DNA of 64,000 nt. Source: Salvelinus alpinus. Lineage: Eukaryota > Chordata > Actinopteri > Salmoniformes > Salmonidae. Shown here one piece after another: positions 1 through 9,980 of this stretch (position 1 is its first letter; each line of letters starts with the position of its first letter). Both the position numbers and the translations under genes were made by a program. Where the stretch lies: contig NC_092087.1 of NCBI RefSeq assembly GCF_045679555.1, forward strand, positions 89,509,047 to 89,573,046. Reading direction: 5' to 3'. The notes beneath the pieces were generated by a model. The model ran no database searches, was not told the DNA's origin, and saw only the letters and a program-made list of their open reading frames with translations.

Positions 1-74
1 GATCCACGCTCTCGATCTGTCCACTCTTTCCATTCACGAGACACTTGCAAATGGACAATGGCGGCAAAATCCAA

Positions 75-136
75 TTTGTAAGTCGCTCTGGATAAGAGCG
101 TCTGCTAAATGACTTAAATGTAAATGTAAATGTAAA
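75..136 (+). repeat. L2/SINE-type 3' tail with TAAATG repeats
   Basis: A short stem-loop (CGCTCT and AGAGCG around a GGATA loop) is followed by GTCTGCTAAATGA and then repeated TAAATG units. This matches the conserved 3' hairpin and short tail repeats of L2-clade LINEs and the SINEs that use them in fish. The same motif occurs inverted at 60089-60129. Confidence 0.6.
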
Positions 137-1550
137 ATCTAAAATTAACCAACATTAGTGGGCATGGTCATGCTGTTTTACTCCAATATAATTTGATCTG
201 TATTTTTGCTCCCACTCTAGCGGCAAATGGTAATAATTACTCTAAAATTATTTAATTTCACTACGAGAGGAAAATAATTTTAACTCCAGAAAAAACAACA
301 CCTGTGCCGAAGCAAATGCTACGTATGTATTATAGGTATAACATATACTTTATGTATTTCACCGAAAATCCCTCATATTTATTATAATTCATTGTTTTAA
401 GGTTATTTTGAGATGTGTTACACTACTTTCAAGAGTGAACTATTGTTTTGTATTTATTTTCTAAATTGTGTTAATGCTGTGAGGTCATCAACGGTAGCCA
501 TGCTTTTACTCCTCGGTTTGCTCAGAGCGTGAAGAGGAGAGGTATGTGTTATGTACGCTCCGGTCTTATGAATGCACATGTTCGCAAATGTCCACAAATG
601 TACAAAAAAGACTATCGAAAATTATATCGTAATTGATTTAGTGTTGCGCTACTGTTTTTATGAATATATATATTAGTGTTAATGGGGATAATGTTCGAGT
701 GCAACTTTGATAGCAACTTTGCAAGGCTTGCCCGGCCACCGTTACCTTTGCGGGAGAGGGTCTCAGGTGCAGACAGCGGGAGTTTTCTGACAGGAATTCT
801 GTTCTCTTTTGTCTTTTATCAGGCAAATATACTTGTGTATGGCAGACCAGACGGCAGCATCAACCTTTGCTTTGGTTTTGTATCCATTCCATGCAGGTAT
901 GTTGTGAAATGTGACGATTTGATATTTCATGTTTAATGTGCTAATTAGTTAACTTAGCTGTTCATTTTGTTACTTGTCTGGGCATGTCAAAAATGGCGTT
1001 GTTGCCTCATTAGTATACCTCCGGTATAATGGTACAATAGTGCACTCTTAAGAAGTATTTAGCATTTACTAGCAAATTATTTCTGTACAACATTTATAAA
1101 ATGAAATGTGAGTCTTTTGAAAATATGAACATGTACATTTTGTACAATGCATTTTTTTGTTGTTGAAGTGAGTTAGCTCAGAGCGTGATGAAGAGAGGCT
1201 AATACACGTGCTTCTACACCTGCATTGCTTGCTGTTTGGGGTTTTAGGCTGGGTTTCTGTACAGCACTTTGATATATCAGCTGATGTACTAAGGGCTATA
1301 TAAATACATTTGATTTGATATACTTGTGTATGGGAGTCCAGACAGCAGCATCAACCTTTGTTTTGTATTTGTATCCATTCCATGCAGTCACTAAAAGAGA
1401 GACAACCGTCAGAATTGTGTCCAGAGACGTGTCTATCACCTACACCTCACCAGAACACAACGCAGAAAGGTACAGTACCTGAACAGTGCCTTTAACACGT
1501 GCATGATAGGGAGATGACAGGGAGATGACGCCAGAGATTGCATTGTAAAA
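137..1550. other. Non-coding stretch with internal duplications
   Basis: No convincing gene is visible. Two segments are repeated in direct orientation: 822-895 resembles 1316-1390 (both contain ACTTGTGTATGG and end TCCATTCCATGCAG), and about 515-545 resembles 1168-1198 (CTCAGAGCGTGA). Positions 1190-1330 are an inverted short version of the dispersed repeat at 9345-9970. The pattern suggests an ancient local duplication later invaded by repeats. Confidence 0.4.
1388..1470 (+). other. Possible orphan exon, unidentified
   Basis: The preceding bases form a good acceptor (pyrimidine-rich, ending CATGCAG) and the following bases a donor (AAAG|GTACAGT). The 83 bases between are open in one frame and read TKRETTVRIVSRDVSITYT and onward. 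A near-duplicate of the acceptor region lies at 822-895 without this exon body. I do not recognise the product, and no partner exon is evident nearby. It could be chance or a piece of a degraded gene. Confidence 0.25.
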
Positions 1551-1559
1551 TGTGTTTAC

Positions 1560-1805
1560 AATTCGCTTTTGCATTCTTACAACTTCTCTCTTCCCTCTCC
1601 ATTTCTCTCTCCCTATCCTCTTTTCTTTCTCCTTTCTTTTCTCTCCATCCCTCTTTTCTTTCTGTCTTTTCTCCTCTGGTTTCTGTCTTTCTCTTTCCTC
1701 TATTTTCTATATTTTCTCTCCTTTTTCTCCTCTTCTCTTTCCTCTTTTCTCTCTCTTCATCCCTCCAATTTCTCTTTTCTCTTTACTCTCACTTTTCTCT
1801 CCTTT
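1560..1805. repeat. Polypyrimidine (CT-rich) tract
   Basis: About 245 bases consist almost entirely of C and T, with irregular CTCTTTTC-type motifs. It directly abuts the truncated beta0 exon, as if beta0 was cut here. Open frames through it encode only S/L/F-rich low-complexity peptides and are not genes. Tracts of similar composition on the opposite strand lie at 28940-29100, 45866-46050 and 54261-54445. Confidence 0.8.
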
Positions 1806-2883
1806 CTTCATCTTCGCTTGCATTTCACCTGGGGCAAGAGAGCGCTTTAAAAGGAACACAGAGATCGCAGGACCAAGAGGCATTTGAAAACAAAACATAG
1901 CAAATATGTCATCATTTCCAACTGTGTGGAACAAGTAGAATTATATTTTCCTTTAAGATGATATGTAACACTTACGTAGCCGCACTCTTGGGCCGGGTGT
2001 TACTGGCGGGGGTGGTGCTGGCTGCGGCGGGCCTGGCCACAGCAGCTACCCCCTCCTGGTCTCTGCGCTGAATGTAGTCAATCAAGGCGGCCATCGCACT
2101 CCCAGGATAATGGGGTGTCTGCGTCCTCAAGCTCCTGACATATCTGTGTGAGACACAGCAGAAGGAATGTTTCAGATGTAAAATGTTGCATAAAACACAC
2201 TGAGATGAACATAGAAAACACAAAAGACGTACGCCCATTACTTTATCCTGTCTGCACCCGTAGCCTTATACAGGTCCTGCAGCGTGTTCCACTTGTACTT
2301 CCCGATGCCAACAAGGGCCTTGCCCTCCTGGCCTGAAATCAGAACGGGAACCAATTAACTGTCAGAGCAAAAGAGTTACATCTTACATACAATGAGGAGA
2401 ATTAAACAAACTCACCTGGCTGCGAGGACAGGACTTTAGCTTCCTCCTGAGCCCGGTTGAATCTGACCATCTCAGCGAAGGCCGGATAGGCGCACGAGTA
2501 GCGAGTCAAGGCGTCCTTTTTGGCCCATCAGGGGATGCTGGGAAACGCTGCCCTCTCGCTCCCTCTACTTCTGATGCACCGTTACCAGGTACACCATGTA
2601 GCCCACGTCGTTCTCCATCATCCACTTGAAGGTCTGACCTCGGTACTTGCCGAACTGAACCATGCACCGGTTCAGGATGACCATCTCTGCACCGGGGTCA
2701 CCTCCCTCGGAGACGACACGGGCTCGAGCCTCTGCCTCCACTTCCTCCCACTTCTTAGTCCTCACAGGAGGGCCCGGAGCACCAGAAGCAGGGGGGGCCG
2801 TCAGCGGCCACTTTAACTGCCTGGGGTGTGGCCCTGAGGTCCAACTCCTGTGAGGGCGTGAACCGGAACCTAAGATTTTCCAT
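1806..2883 (-). pseudogene. beta0: 5' part of a beta gene, truncated and diverged
   Basis: This is the most diverged beta copy. Exon 1 (2416-2883) starts at the ATG of MENLRFRFT and contains the FGKYRGQTFKW motif. Exon 2 is 2242-2332 and exon 3 is 1976-2143. A fourth exon equivalent, about 1810-1888, has lost its acceptor: the AG before GCCTC is AT here and intact in beta-A. Nothing downstream of exon 4 remains, because the sequence runs into the CT-rich tract. The module pair FGKYRG plus a DLYEATGADR-like segment links it to the same exons in the other beta copies and, more distantly, to alpha. It is a decayed paralogue with no intact reading frame. Confidence 0.75.
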
Positions 2884-3312
2884 CTTATTGGCAAGAAAAA
2901 AACTATTATCATGACTGATGAGTGCAGTGACAAGTGACAGCATAACCGTATTAGATACATATAAAGGAACTTACGTTTGCTTGATAGGTCTGCTAGGAGG
3001 AGGACAGCAGTGGGGGGTTTGGGGGCTATGGGTAGGGTGATTATTATTTCATATGCAGTTAAATCCAGTTTATATAGAAAGACACGTTTGCCCCAATGAC
3101 CATCAGGTTGTCACATATCATACAATGCATTCAACTATCCTCTTCAAACACATGCCATCAAAAATCGAAAGAAAAGACAATTAAATAGTATAGAATTCCA
3201 ACTTTGAGTTGATATAGATGTTAGCTAAGGTTTTACAGGATTGTCAGTGGTCAAATAAACTTTGAATTTTGTACGCCTTCAGTAGCTAGTGATATACGAA
3301 CGTTGTTAATGA
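2884..3312 (-). other. Upstream region of beta0, shared with other units
   Basis: This is non-coding and matches 26988-27410, 43879-44310 and 52271-52700. Similarity ends near 3312, where the foreign insertion cluster begins. The duplicated first-exon region seen in the other units is therefore mostly missing here. Confidence 0.6.
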
Positions 3313-3558
3313 CAAGCGGATTGCAAAAATGTAAAATTTTGAATTGATTAGGCCCACTACTGTTCTAAAAGGGGTGGGAGAGGTGAGCACAGAAACAAAG
3401 ATCGTTTTAAAATATCAAAATGAGAAAAGAAATCAGCAGATATATCTGCTCGTCTCACATGTTAGGCTAGTGTAATAAATATCATTTATTATAACATGTG
3501 TTAGGCTAGCCAGGACTGTATGGATGAATGTGAAGCTCTACGCTAATAAGCAACTCAC

Positions 3559-3693
3559 CATCAGGTCTTGGGGTGAACAAATCTCCACCAAGGTCCTGTT
3601 TCTTTTGAAGATACTCAAACACCTCATCAACTTCAGTCTTCAATTCATCATAGACTTTTAAGTCTAAGGTTGGAATGTCAAGTTTATTGGCAA
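3559..3693 (-). other. Orphan 45-codon exon of unknown gene
   Basis: A well-formed internal exon of 135 bp in phase 1-1. The acceptor TTTTGTCTTCACAG precedes it and the donor ATG|GTGAGTTG follows. It reads VANKLDIPTLDLKVYDELK, then an acidic/amphipathic stretch (EVDEVFEYLQKKQDLGG) and FTPRPD. It has no counterpart in the other repeat units, so it belongs to the material inserted between beta0 and alpha-A. I do not recognise the family. Intact splice sites and an open frame suggest it was once, or still is, part of a spliced gene. Confidence 0.45.
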
Positions 3694-3899
3694 CTGTGAA
3701 GACAAAATAAGATTGCACAACCTTATTGATTAAATATGTTGTTTGTTTTTTTGGGAGAAAAAACTGAACAGAAGACAGATATCAAGAGGTAATCTTTACG
3801 TGAACATCGTAATCCCAAAACTGACTCAGTGCTCCTTACCACGTCAATTCCAATTATATGCAGTGTACAGCCTGTCGACTACTGCCACGTACTGAATTA

Positions 3900-4795
3900 T
3901 TATAACAGCAGTCTGAGTATTATAGCAATACACCACAGATAGCTATCAACACTGAGATTGATGCAGTCTATCACAGTGCCATCCGTTTTGTCACCAAAGC
4001 CCCATATACTACCCACCACTGCGACCTGTACACTCTCGTTGGCTGGCCCTCGCTTCATACTCGTCGCCAAACCCACTGGCTCCAGGTCATCTACAAGACC
4101 CTGCTAGGTAAAGTCCCCCCTTATCTCAGCTCGCTGGTCACCATAGCAGCACCTACCTGTAGCACGCGCTCCAGCAGGTATATCTCTCTGGTCACCCCAA
4201 AACCAATTCTTCCTTTGGCCGCCTCTCCTTCCAGGTCTCTGCTGCCAATGACTGGAACGAACTACAAAAATCTCTGAAACTGGAAACACTTATCTCCCTC
4301 ACTAGCTTTAAGCACCAGCTGTCAGAGCAGCTCATAGATTACTGCACCTGTACATAGCCCATCTATAATTTAGCCCAAACAACTACCTCTTTACCTACTG
4401 TATTTTATTTATTTTGCTCCTTTGCACCCCATCATTTCTATCTCTACTTTACACTTTCTTCCACTGCAAACCAACCATTCCAGTGTTTATTTTTTATTTT
4501 TTACTTGCTATATTGTATTTACTTTGCCACCATGGCCTTTTTATATTTTTATTTATTTACATATATATTTTGTTTGCCTTCACCTCCCTTATCTCACCTC
4601 ACTTGCTCACATTGTATATAGACTTATTTTTCACTGTATTATTGACTGTATGTTTGTTTTACTCCATGTGTAACTATGTGTTGTTGTATGTGTCGAACTG
4701 CTTTGCTTTATCTTGGCCAGGTCGCAATTGTAAATGAGAACGTGTTCTCAATTTGCCTACCTGGTTAAATAAAGGTGAAATAAAAAATAAATAAA
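3900..4795 (+). mobile_element. 5'-truncated L2-type LINE (RT C-terminus and 3' UTR)
   Basis: The plus strand encodes the C-terminal part of an L2-type reverse transcriptase (HCDLYTLVGWPSLHTRRQTH, then YKTLLGKVPPYLSSLV), with the frame breaking soon after. It is followed by a 3' UTR ending in an imperfect hairpin (GAGAACGTGTTCTC) and TGGTTAAATAAAGG plus an A-rich tail. This 3' end is very common in salmonid genomes. The element is a dead fragment from a truncated insertion. The left end near 3900 is approximate. Confidence 0.8.
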
Positions 4796-5227
4796 GTAGT
4801 GGCATACAAATGTTAGTATCACTTATTCTTTAAAACCATTAATGACCGGCAAAGACAATGAGCGCAGCTACAGATGAGCATAATTTGACTACTCCCTAAA
4901 ACATAAACCAATCTTTGACTGATCTGTGATTTGGGGAGCCACAAGTTTGCTTTGTATTCATTATCAGCAAGGAAATCAACAATCAGTTTGACAGTAAATA
5001 TAAAGTACGTCTATTTAAAGTGTGTCAGTATAAGTATGTTGTTCCATAGGATATTGTGTGAAATGTGAAACTTTTCACTCACCACAATCCAAAAAGGATT
5101 TGAAGATCAGTTGCCCCTCATAACAAATGTACTTCTGACAATTGTAAGGGATTTGCGTCAATTCAAATCTGGTATCAGGACAAAATGTGATTCAGAGTCA
5201 CCGAATATACTTTAATTATTTTTATTA
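4796..5227. other. No recognisable feature
   Basis: AT-rich sequence without a supported gene or repeat. Confidence 0.4.
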
Positions 5228-5703
5228 AACTCAAGCGATAAATGGTAAATGCAATTTTCGTATATATGGGTTCTCTGTATCACCTCGCAGGATAGAACAG
5301 AGAACTGGCAGGATGTAAGTAAACAGCTGTTCTTATACGGTGATAGATGTATTTCCAACCCGTCTGTTGGCCTATCATAGTAGAGGCTGAGCGTGGTTTA
5401 AACTCTGCTCAGCCTATCGCCGGCACTCAGGCTAGTCCCAGCCTCTTGGCGCTCTTTGGTGTCCCGGCGCTGTTGCTGTGTAGATTACGCTCCCTCACCC
5501 CAGAGGCTGAGGTCAGACAGCTCTGCAACATTGTCTGAGCTATTTGCACCTGTATACAAAGCACACTGTTCTCGCTCAAGGCTAACCACAGCTTCCCAGC
5601 ACACTTATCTGGGGCTAACTGTTACTTCCAGCACACACACACACACCCAGGCTAACAGTTGCTAATATTATATCACATGTGATATAGCATTGGGTTATAG
5701 TGC
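5228..5703 (-). repeat. LTR-related segment, inverted relative to 7855-8591
   Basis: This matches the reverse complement of about 8084-8522 at moderate identity: shared features include GTATATACGGGTTC-like and CACTTATCTGGGGCTAACTG blocks. The 8084-8522 region lies inside a solo LTR. The flanks do not match, so this is a related or rearranged LTR copy in opposite orientation. No intact internal retrotransposon genes lie beside it. Confidence 0.55.
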
Positions 5704-5961
5704 AATAAACACAAATCCTAACACAATCCCTGTACTTCATGCGTACAGCCTGCATCAAGAAAGTCAAGAAAGTTCATTTAAATTGCATCAATACAAATAT
5801 GCACAAGTTTACTCTGTTTAGAGTAAAACACGTGTTGCATCGACCTGCCTGACGCTAAGTACTGTCTACTAACAGCTCTCAATTCAGAGTAAAACGCAGG
5901 TGTCTTACCGATCAAACTCCGGCTAAAAACCATCAACCAGTAACAGATCTAAAGTTCAGAG

Positions 5962-6468
5962 CAGTGTTGCCAACTCCTCAGTAAGGAAAGTAGCTATTGG
6001 CTGTCCTAAAAGTCGCTAGAAGTTGCTAAGTGACGTCATCACCTAATTTGCATAATTGGCCATGTGCATGTAATTGTGATGGACGCTGTAAAAGAGAGGA
6101 ATAATGTCGTGGGAGAGACAAAACACCCTAAATATGTTTAGAACTACAAATAAACTTTCTTCTGTCGATTCTTGTTTTTTTTTGTGACCAGCAAAAGTGA
6201 CCCAAAAGAGACACTCTGGCGGAGTTACTTAGATTTTTATTTTATTTTTTGTTGTTTAGTTTAGTTTTCTTAATTTGGTTTGGTTTTTAACCTTATGGTC
6301 TACTTAGGAGCCTACATTAAGTCACAGTAAAACATGAACATTTTTAACCATAACATTTTTTTTTGTACACAATCTACATTAACAATCCAAATCGACCAAA
6401 AAGAGACAATAGAAAAAACTGTCAATGTGAGAAAATTATGGTAACTAGTCTGGCCCTATTTCAGGTTA
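5962..6468. mobile_element. hAT-type terminal segment, copy 1
   Basis: It begins with CAGTGTTGCCAACT, which resembles hAT terminal inverted repeats. It is repeated directly at 6797-7341 with shared blocks such as CTCTGGCGGAGTTACTT and CTTATGGTCTACTTAGGAG. A third CAGTGTTGCCAACT occurs at 6609. The layout suggests one hAT-type element nested into or beside a relative. Confidence 0.55.
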
Positions 6469-6796
6469 AATGTTTTTTTATTCAAATGTAAGCCAGGGCA
6501 GGATCAGCCAGCGGTGGCTTGCGATTCATTTGCAGTCTAGACGCAGAGGGGTGATTATCTCCTGCCCTGACTGCAGCTGGGAGGGACTGCTGCGCGAGGA
6601 CTGGTCCGCAGTGTTGCCAACTTAGCGACTTTGTTGCTATATTTAGTGAGTATTCAGACCCCTCTAGGAACACATTTTCAAAAAAGTGACTAGCGACAAA
6701 TCTTGCAACTTTTTCTGGTGTTGTTGGAGACTGACGTGAAAGCACGTATCGTTCTCACTCTTCTCAACGAGCAGCGGGTGCTGCTGTGGGCCCCAG

Positions 6797-7341
6797 CAGT
6801 GTTGCCAACTCCTCAGTAAGAAAAGTAGCTAATGGCTGTCCTAAAAGTCGCTAGAAGTTGTTAAGTGACATCATCACCTAATTTGCAAAATTGACCAAGT
6901 GCATGTAATTGTGATGGATGCTGTAGGAGAGGAATAACGTCGTGGGAGAGACAAAAAGTGAATAAAAAACACCCTAAATATGTTTAGAACTACAAATTAA
7001 CTTTCTTCTGTCGATTCTTGTTTTTGTTTTTTATGTCACAATTCCAACCCTCCTCCTTTATCCAGGCTTGGGACCGGCAAAAGTGACCCAAAAGAGACAC
7101 TCTGGCGGAGTTACTTTGTTTTTTATTTTGTTGTTTAGTTTTCTTAATTTGTTTTTGTTTTTAACCTTATGGTCTACTTAGGAGCCTACAGTAAAACATG
7201 AAATTTTTTAACCATATTATTTATTATAATTTTTTTTTACATACAATCTACATTAACAATCCAAATGGACTAAAAAGAGACAATAGAAAAAACTGTCAAT
7301 GTGAGAAAATTATGCTAACTAGTCTGGCCCTAATTCAGGAT
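6797..7341. mobile_element. hAT-type terminal segment, copy 2
   Basis: A direct repeat of 5962-6468, about 835 bp away. It leads straight into the hAT transposase C-terminus encoded on the minus strand, so this copy is probably the 3' end of that element. A run of C residues with CA repeats lies at 7360-7387. Confidence 0.55.
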
Positions 7342-7471
7342 AGGTTTTTTTTCTCCGACCCCCCCCCCCCCCCCCCCACACACACAGGCTGTGCTGGCGC
7401 ACAGAAAGAGTGGGTCATCGTCATTTTGGTCAAGGCTCTCTATGTCAGGTTCAGCAACTGAGGGAGCTGAC

Positions 7472-7848
7472 TTAAATGAGTGAGCAGCTGATGTGCCAAA
7501 AAAGCTGCAATCCATTATAAGGCAGCTGGTGCTCATAGCTAGCCTCACCAGACAGCTCCAGTCCATATCGAATGTACAGGATGGAGTTAAGGGTCTGCAA
7601 GGACATCCAATTTCTACGTTTGCTTTTTACCACACTCATCTGGATGAATACTCTCTCGACTTCAGCATTCGAGTGTGGCAAGGACAACACAGACAGCAGC
7701 CATGGCAAATTCTTGAAACGGGTTGATATCAGCTGCATCCCTGAACTTTCAAATCTCAATCCAGAAGCCCAGTGTGTTTTTTGTCTCATTCCATTTACTA
7801 AGATGGATGGCACGCCATTGCTGGACAATCTTGTCTATCTCTGCAGGG
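7472..7848 (-). pseudogene. hAT transposase C-terminal dimerisation domain (fragment)
   Basis: The minus strand encodes LPHSNAEVERVFIQMSVVKS followed by LNSILYIRYGL, the signature of the hAT C-terminal dimerisation domain. Upstream at the end next to the solo LTR, another frame reads AEIDKIVQQWRAIHLSKWNE, which continues the protein. At least one frameshift therefore separates them. The coding sequence continues across the LTR insertion to 8598-8911. hAT transposases cut and paste DNA using an RNase H-like core; this copy is inactive. Confidence 0.75.
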
Positions 7849-7854
7849 GAGTAG

Positions 7855-8591
7855 TGTGGGGTTTTGCTAGGCTAAGCGTGCTAAAATAACTATAAACTAG
7901 AAGGATTTTACATTAATTAAAGTTTAAGCTACTGACTTATGTAGGCCTGACAATTTGTCTTTGTTCTCAGGAGTAACAAGTTCTCATAGCCTAACCATGA
8001 GGCCACAGCCTGAAATATGTGTATGTATGCAACAATGTACAAGGGCATAAGATACACGAAGATCATCTGTGAGGTTCTGAATTATGCACTATAACCCAAT
8101 ACTATAACACATGTGATTGAATATTAGCAACTGTTGGCCTGGGAGCCTGGGTGTCTGTGTGTGTGTGCTGGAAGTAACAGTTAGCCCCAGATAAGTGTGC
8201 TGGGAAGCTGTGGTTAGCCTTGAGCGAGAACAGTGGGCTTTGTATACAGGTGCAAATAGCTCAGACAATATTGCAGAGCTGTCTGACCTCAGTCTTTGGG
8301 GTGAGGGAGCGTAATCTACACAGCAACAGCATCGGGACATCACATGCGCTAAGGGGCTAGGACTAGCTTAAGCGCCAACACCAACGATAGGCTGGGTGAG
8401 TGGCCGGCTCGGAAGCGGGAACTATCTCTGTCACGAGTATATTATAATATCTTTGTCAGGAACCCTGCGGGGTGGTGCAGTGAACCCGTATATACGAAAA
8501 ATGCATTTGCCATTTATTAACTTTTGAATTAAACAATTATTTTAACCAAGTTCAGGTGTGATATTGTTCCTATCTCAGTTGAACCTTCGCA
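7855..8591 (-). mobile_element. Solo LTR, 737 bp, with 6-bp target duplication
   Basis: The insert starts TGTGGGG and ends TTCGCA, giving the TG...CA ends typical of LTRs. GAGTAG occurs immediately before (7849-7854) and after (8592-8597), as expected of a target-site duplication. Removing it rejoins the hAT reading frame (KLLGYS then PAEIDKIV). This is strong evidence for an LTR-retrotransposon insertion reduced to a solo LTR. The strand is assigned only relative to the copy at 5228-5703 and is uncertain. Confidence 0.7.
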
Positions 8592-8597
8592 GAGTAG

Positions 8598-8760
8598 CCA
8601 AGGAGCTTGGCAATTTTTTCTATTTCTCCAGGGATCTTATTGTGCTTTAGAGTTTCCTCCACATTAAAAACTGACATGTACTGCAATGCTTCGATGTTGT
8701 CTGGCAGTCTCGCTCTCAACTCCTTAGTGAGGGAGAGGTACCTTATCCTCTTGGGAATAC
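8598..8760 (-). pseudogene. hAT transposase internal fragment
   Basis: The minus strand reads YLSLTKELRARLPDNIEAL, then VFNVEETLKH and GEIEKIAKLLGY. This is the stretch just before the C-terminal dimerisation domain in hAT transposases and is co-linear with 7472-7848 once the solo LTR is removed. Upstream of about 8760 the sequence becomes a different salmonid repeat, so the hAT gene is interrupted again. Confidence 0.6.
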
Positions 8761-9344
8761 CCCCCCCTTTCAATTTCCGCCTGAAGACATACCCAAATCT
8801 AACTGTCTCTAGCTCAGGCCCAGGAGCAAGGATATGCATATTCTTGGTACCATTTGAAAGAAAACACTGAAGTTTGTGTAAATGTGAATTGAATGTAGGA
8901 GAATATAACACTATAGATCTGGTTTTGATAATACAATGAAAAAAACCATACGTTTTTTCATTTTAATTGTTGTATCATCATATTTAAAATGAACAAGATA
9001 AAACAAACATTTAGATATGAATATGGGGACCATTTCAGTGGAAAACATAAGGCAACAGTACTTGTACAAAGTTTCAGAATGATAACTTCCAAAATGAGTG
9101 TGCTACATGACATTTATCATGAAGTCACCCAGGTGTCCCACACAAGTAGCCCAAATGTACCCAAGTGGCCAAATTGGTAAAGGTATACATTTTGAAACAA
9201 ATAACTATATACAAAATACCAAAATGGTATTCTAACAATATGGTTGGAATGTTGGATTTTTTTTAATGAAAAAAATAAATAAAATATACATTTACAAAAT
9301 AACATGGGTGACTATTTACACACTTTCAATATTTGGAAGACCCT
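8761..9344. repeat. Dispersed salmonid repeat, non-coding
   Basis: AT-rich sequence resembling repeats that flank piggyBac-type elements in salmonids (GAGCAAGGATATGCATATTC and following). No gene is visible. The assignment is from memory of the repeat type. Confidence 0.35.
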
Positions 9345-9970
9345 CAGTCCTCTATCAAATCAAATGTATTTACATAGCCCTTCCTACATCAGCTAATATC
9401 TCAATGTGCTATACAGAAACTCGGCCTAAAACCCCAAACAGCAAGCAATGCAGGTGTAGAAGCACGGTGGCTAGGAAAAACTAGAAAGGCAAAACCTAGG
9501 AAGAAACCTAGAGAGGAACCAGGCTATGAGGGGTGGCCAGTCCTCTTCTGGCTGTGCCGGGTAGATATCGCAGTGGTTGTAGAGGGTGCAACAGGACAGC
9601 ACCTCGAGTAAAAATGAACAGTTTAGGTAGGGTTCCATAGCCGCAGGCAGAACAGTTGAAACTGGAACAGCAGCAAGGTCGGGTGGACTGGGGACAGCAA
9701 GGAGTCATCATGCCAGGGGGTCCTGACGCATGGTCCTGGGGCTCAGGTCCTCAGAGAAAGAAGGAGAGAAAGAGAGAGCATACTTAAATTCACACAGGAT
9801 AAGACAGGAACAGTACTCCAGATATAACAAACTGACCCTAGCCCCCCGACACAAACTACTGCAGCATAAATACTGGAGGCAGAGACAGGAGGGGGTCATG
9901 AGACACAGTGGCCCCATCCGATGAGACCCCCGGACAGGGCCAAACAGGAAGGATATAACCCCACCCACTT
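9345..9970 (-). repeat. Common salmonid dispersed repeat
   Basis: Contains ATCAAATCAAATGTATTTAC, AACCCCAAACAGCAAGCAAT-like blocks and AACCTAGAGAGGAACCAGGC, a very common salmonid interspersed repeat. A short inverted relative lies at 1190-1330. It has no coding capacity and sits directly downstream of the piggyBac C-terminus. Confidence 0.6.
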
Positions 9971-9980
9971 TGCCAAAGCT

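Noticed and set aside
1538-1900. Overlapping open frames in the CT-rich tract
   Set aside because: They encode only S/L/F low-complexity peptides and result from base composition.
7198-7461. Open frame at the C-run with PPPPP
   Set aside because: It crosses hAT terminal non-coding sequence and a homopolymer and has no recognisable domain.
5228-8522. Complete LTR retrotransposon between the two LTR-like segments
   Set aside because: The segments are inverted, not direct, and the interior encodes hAT pieces instead of gag-pol.
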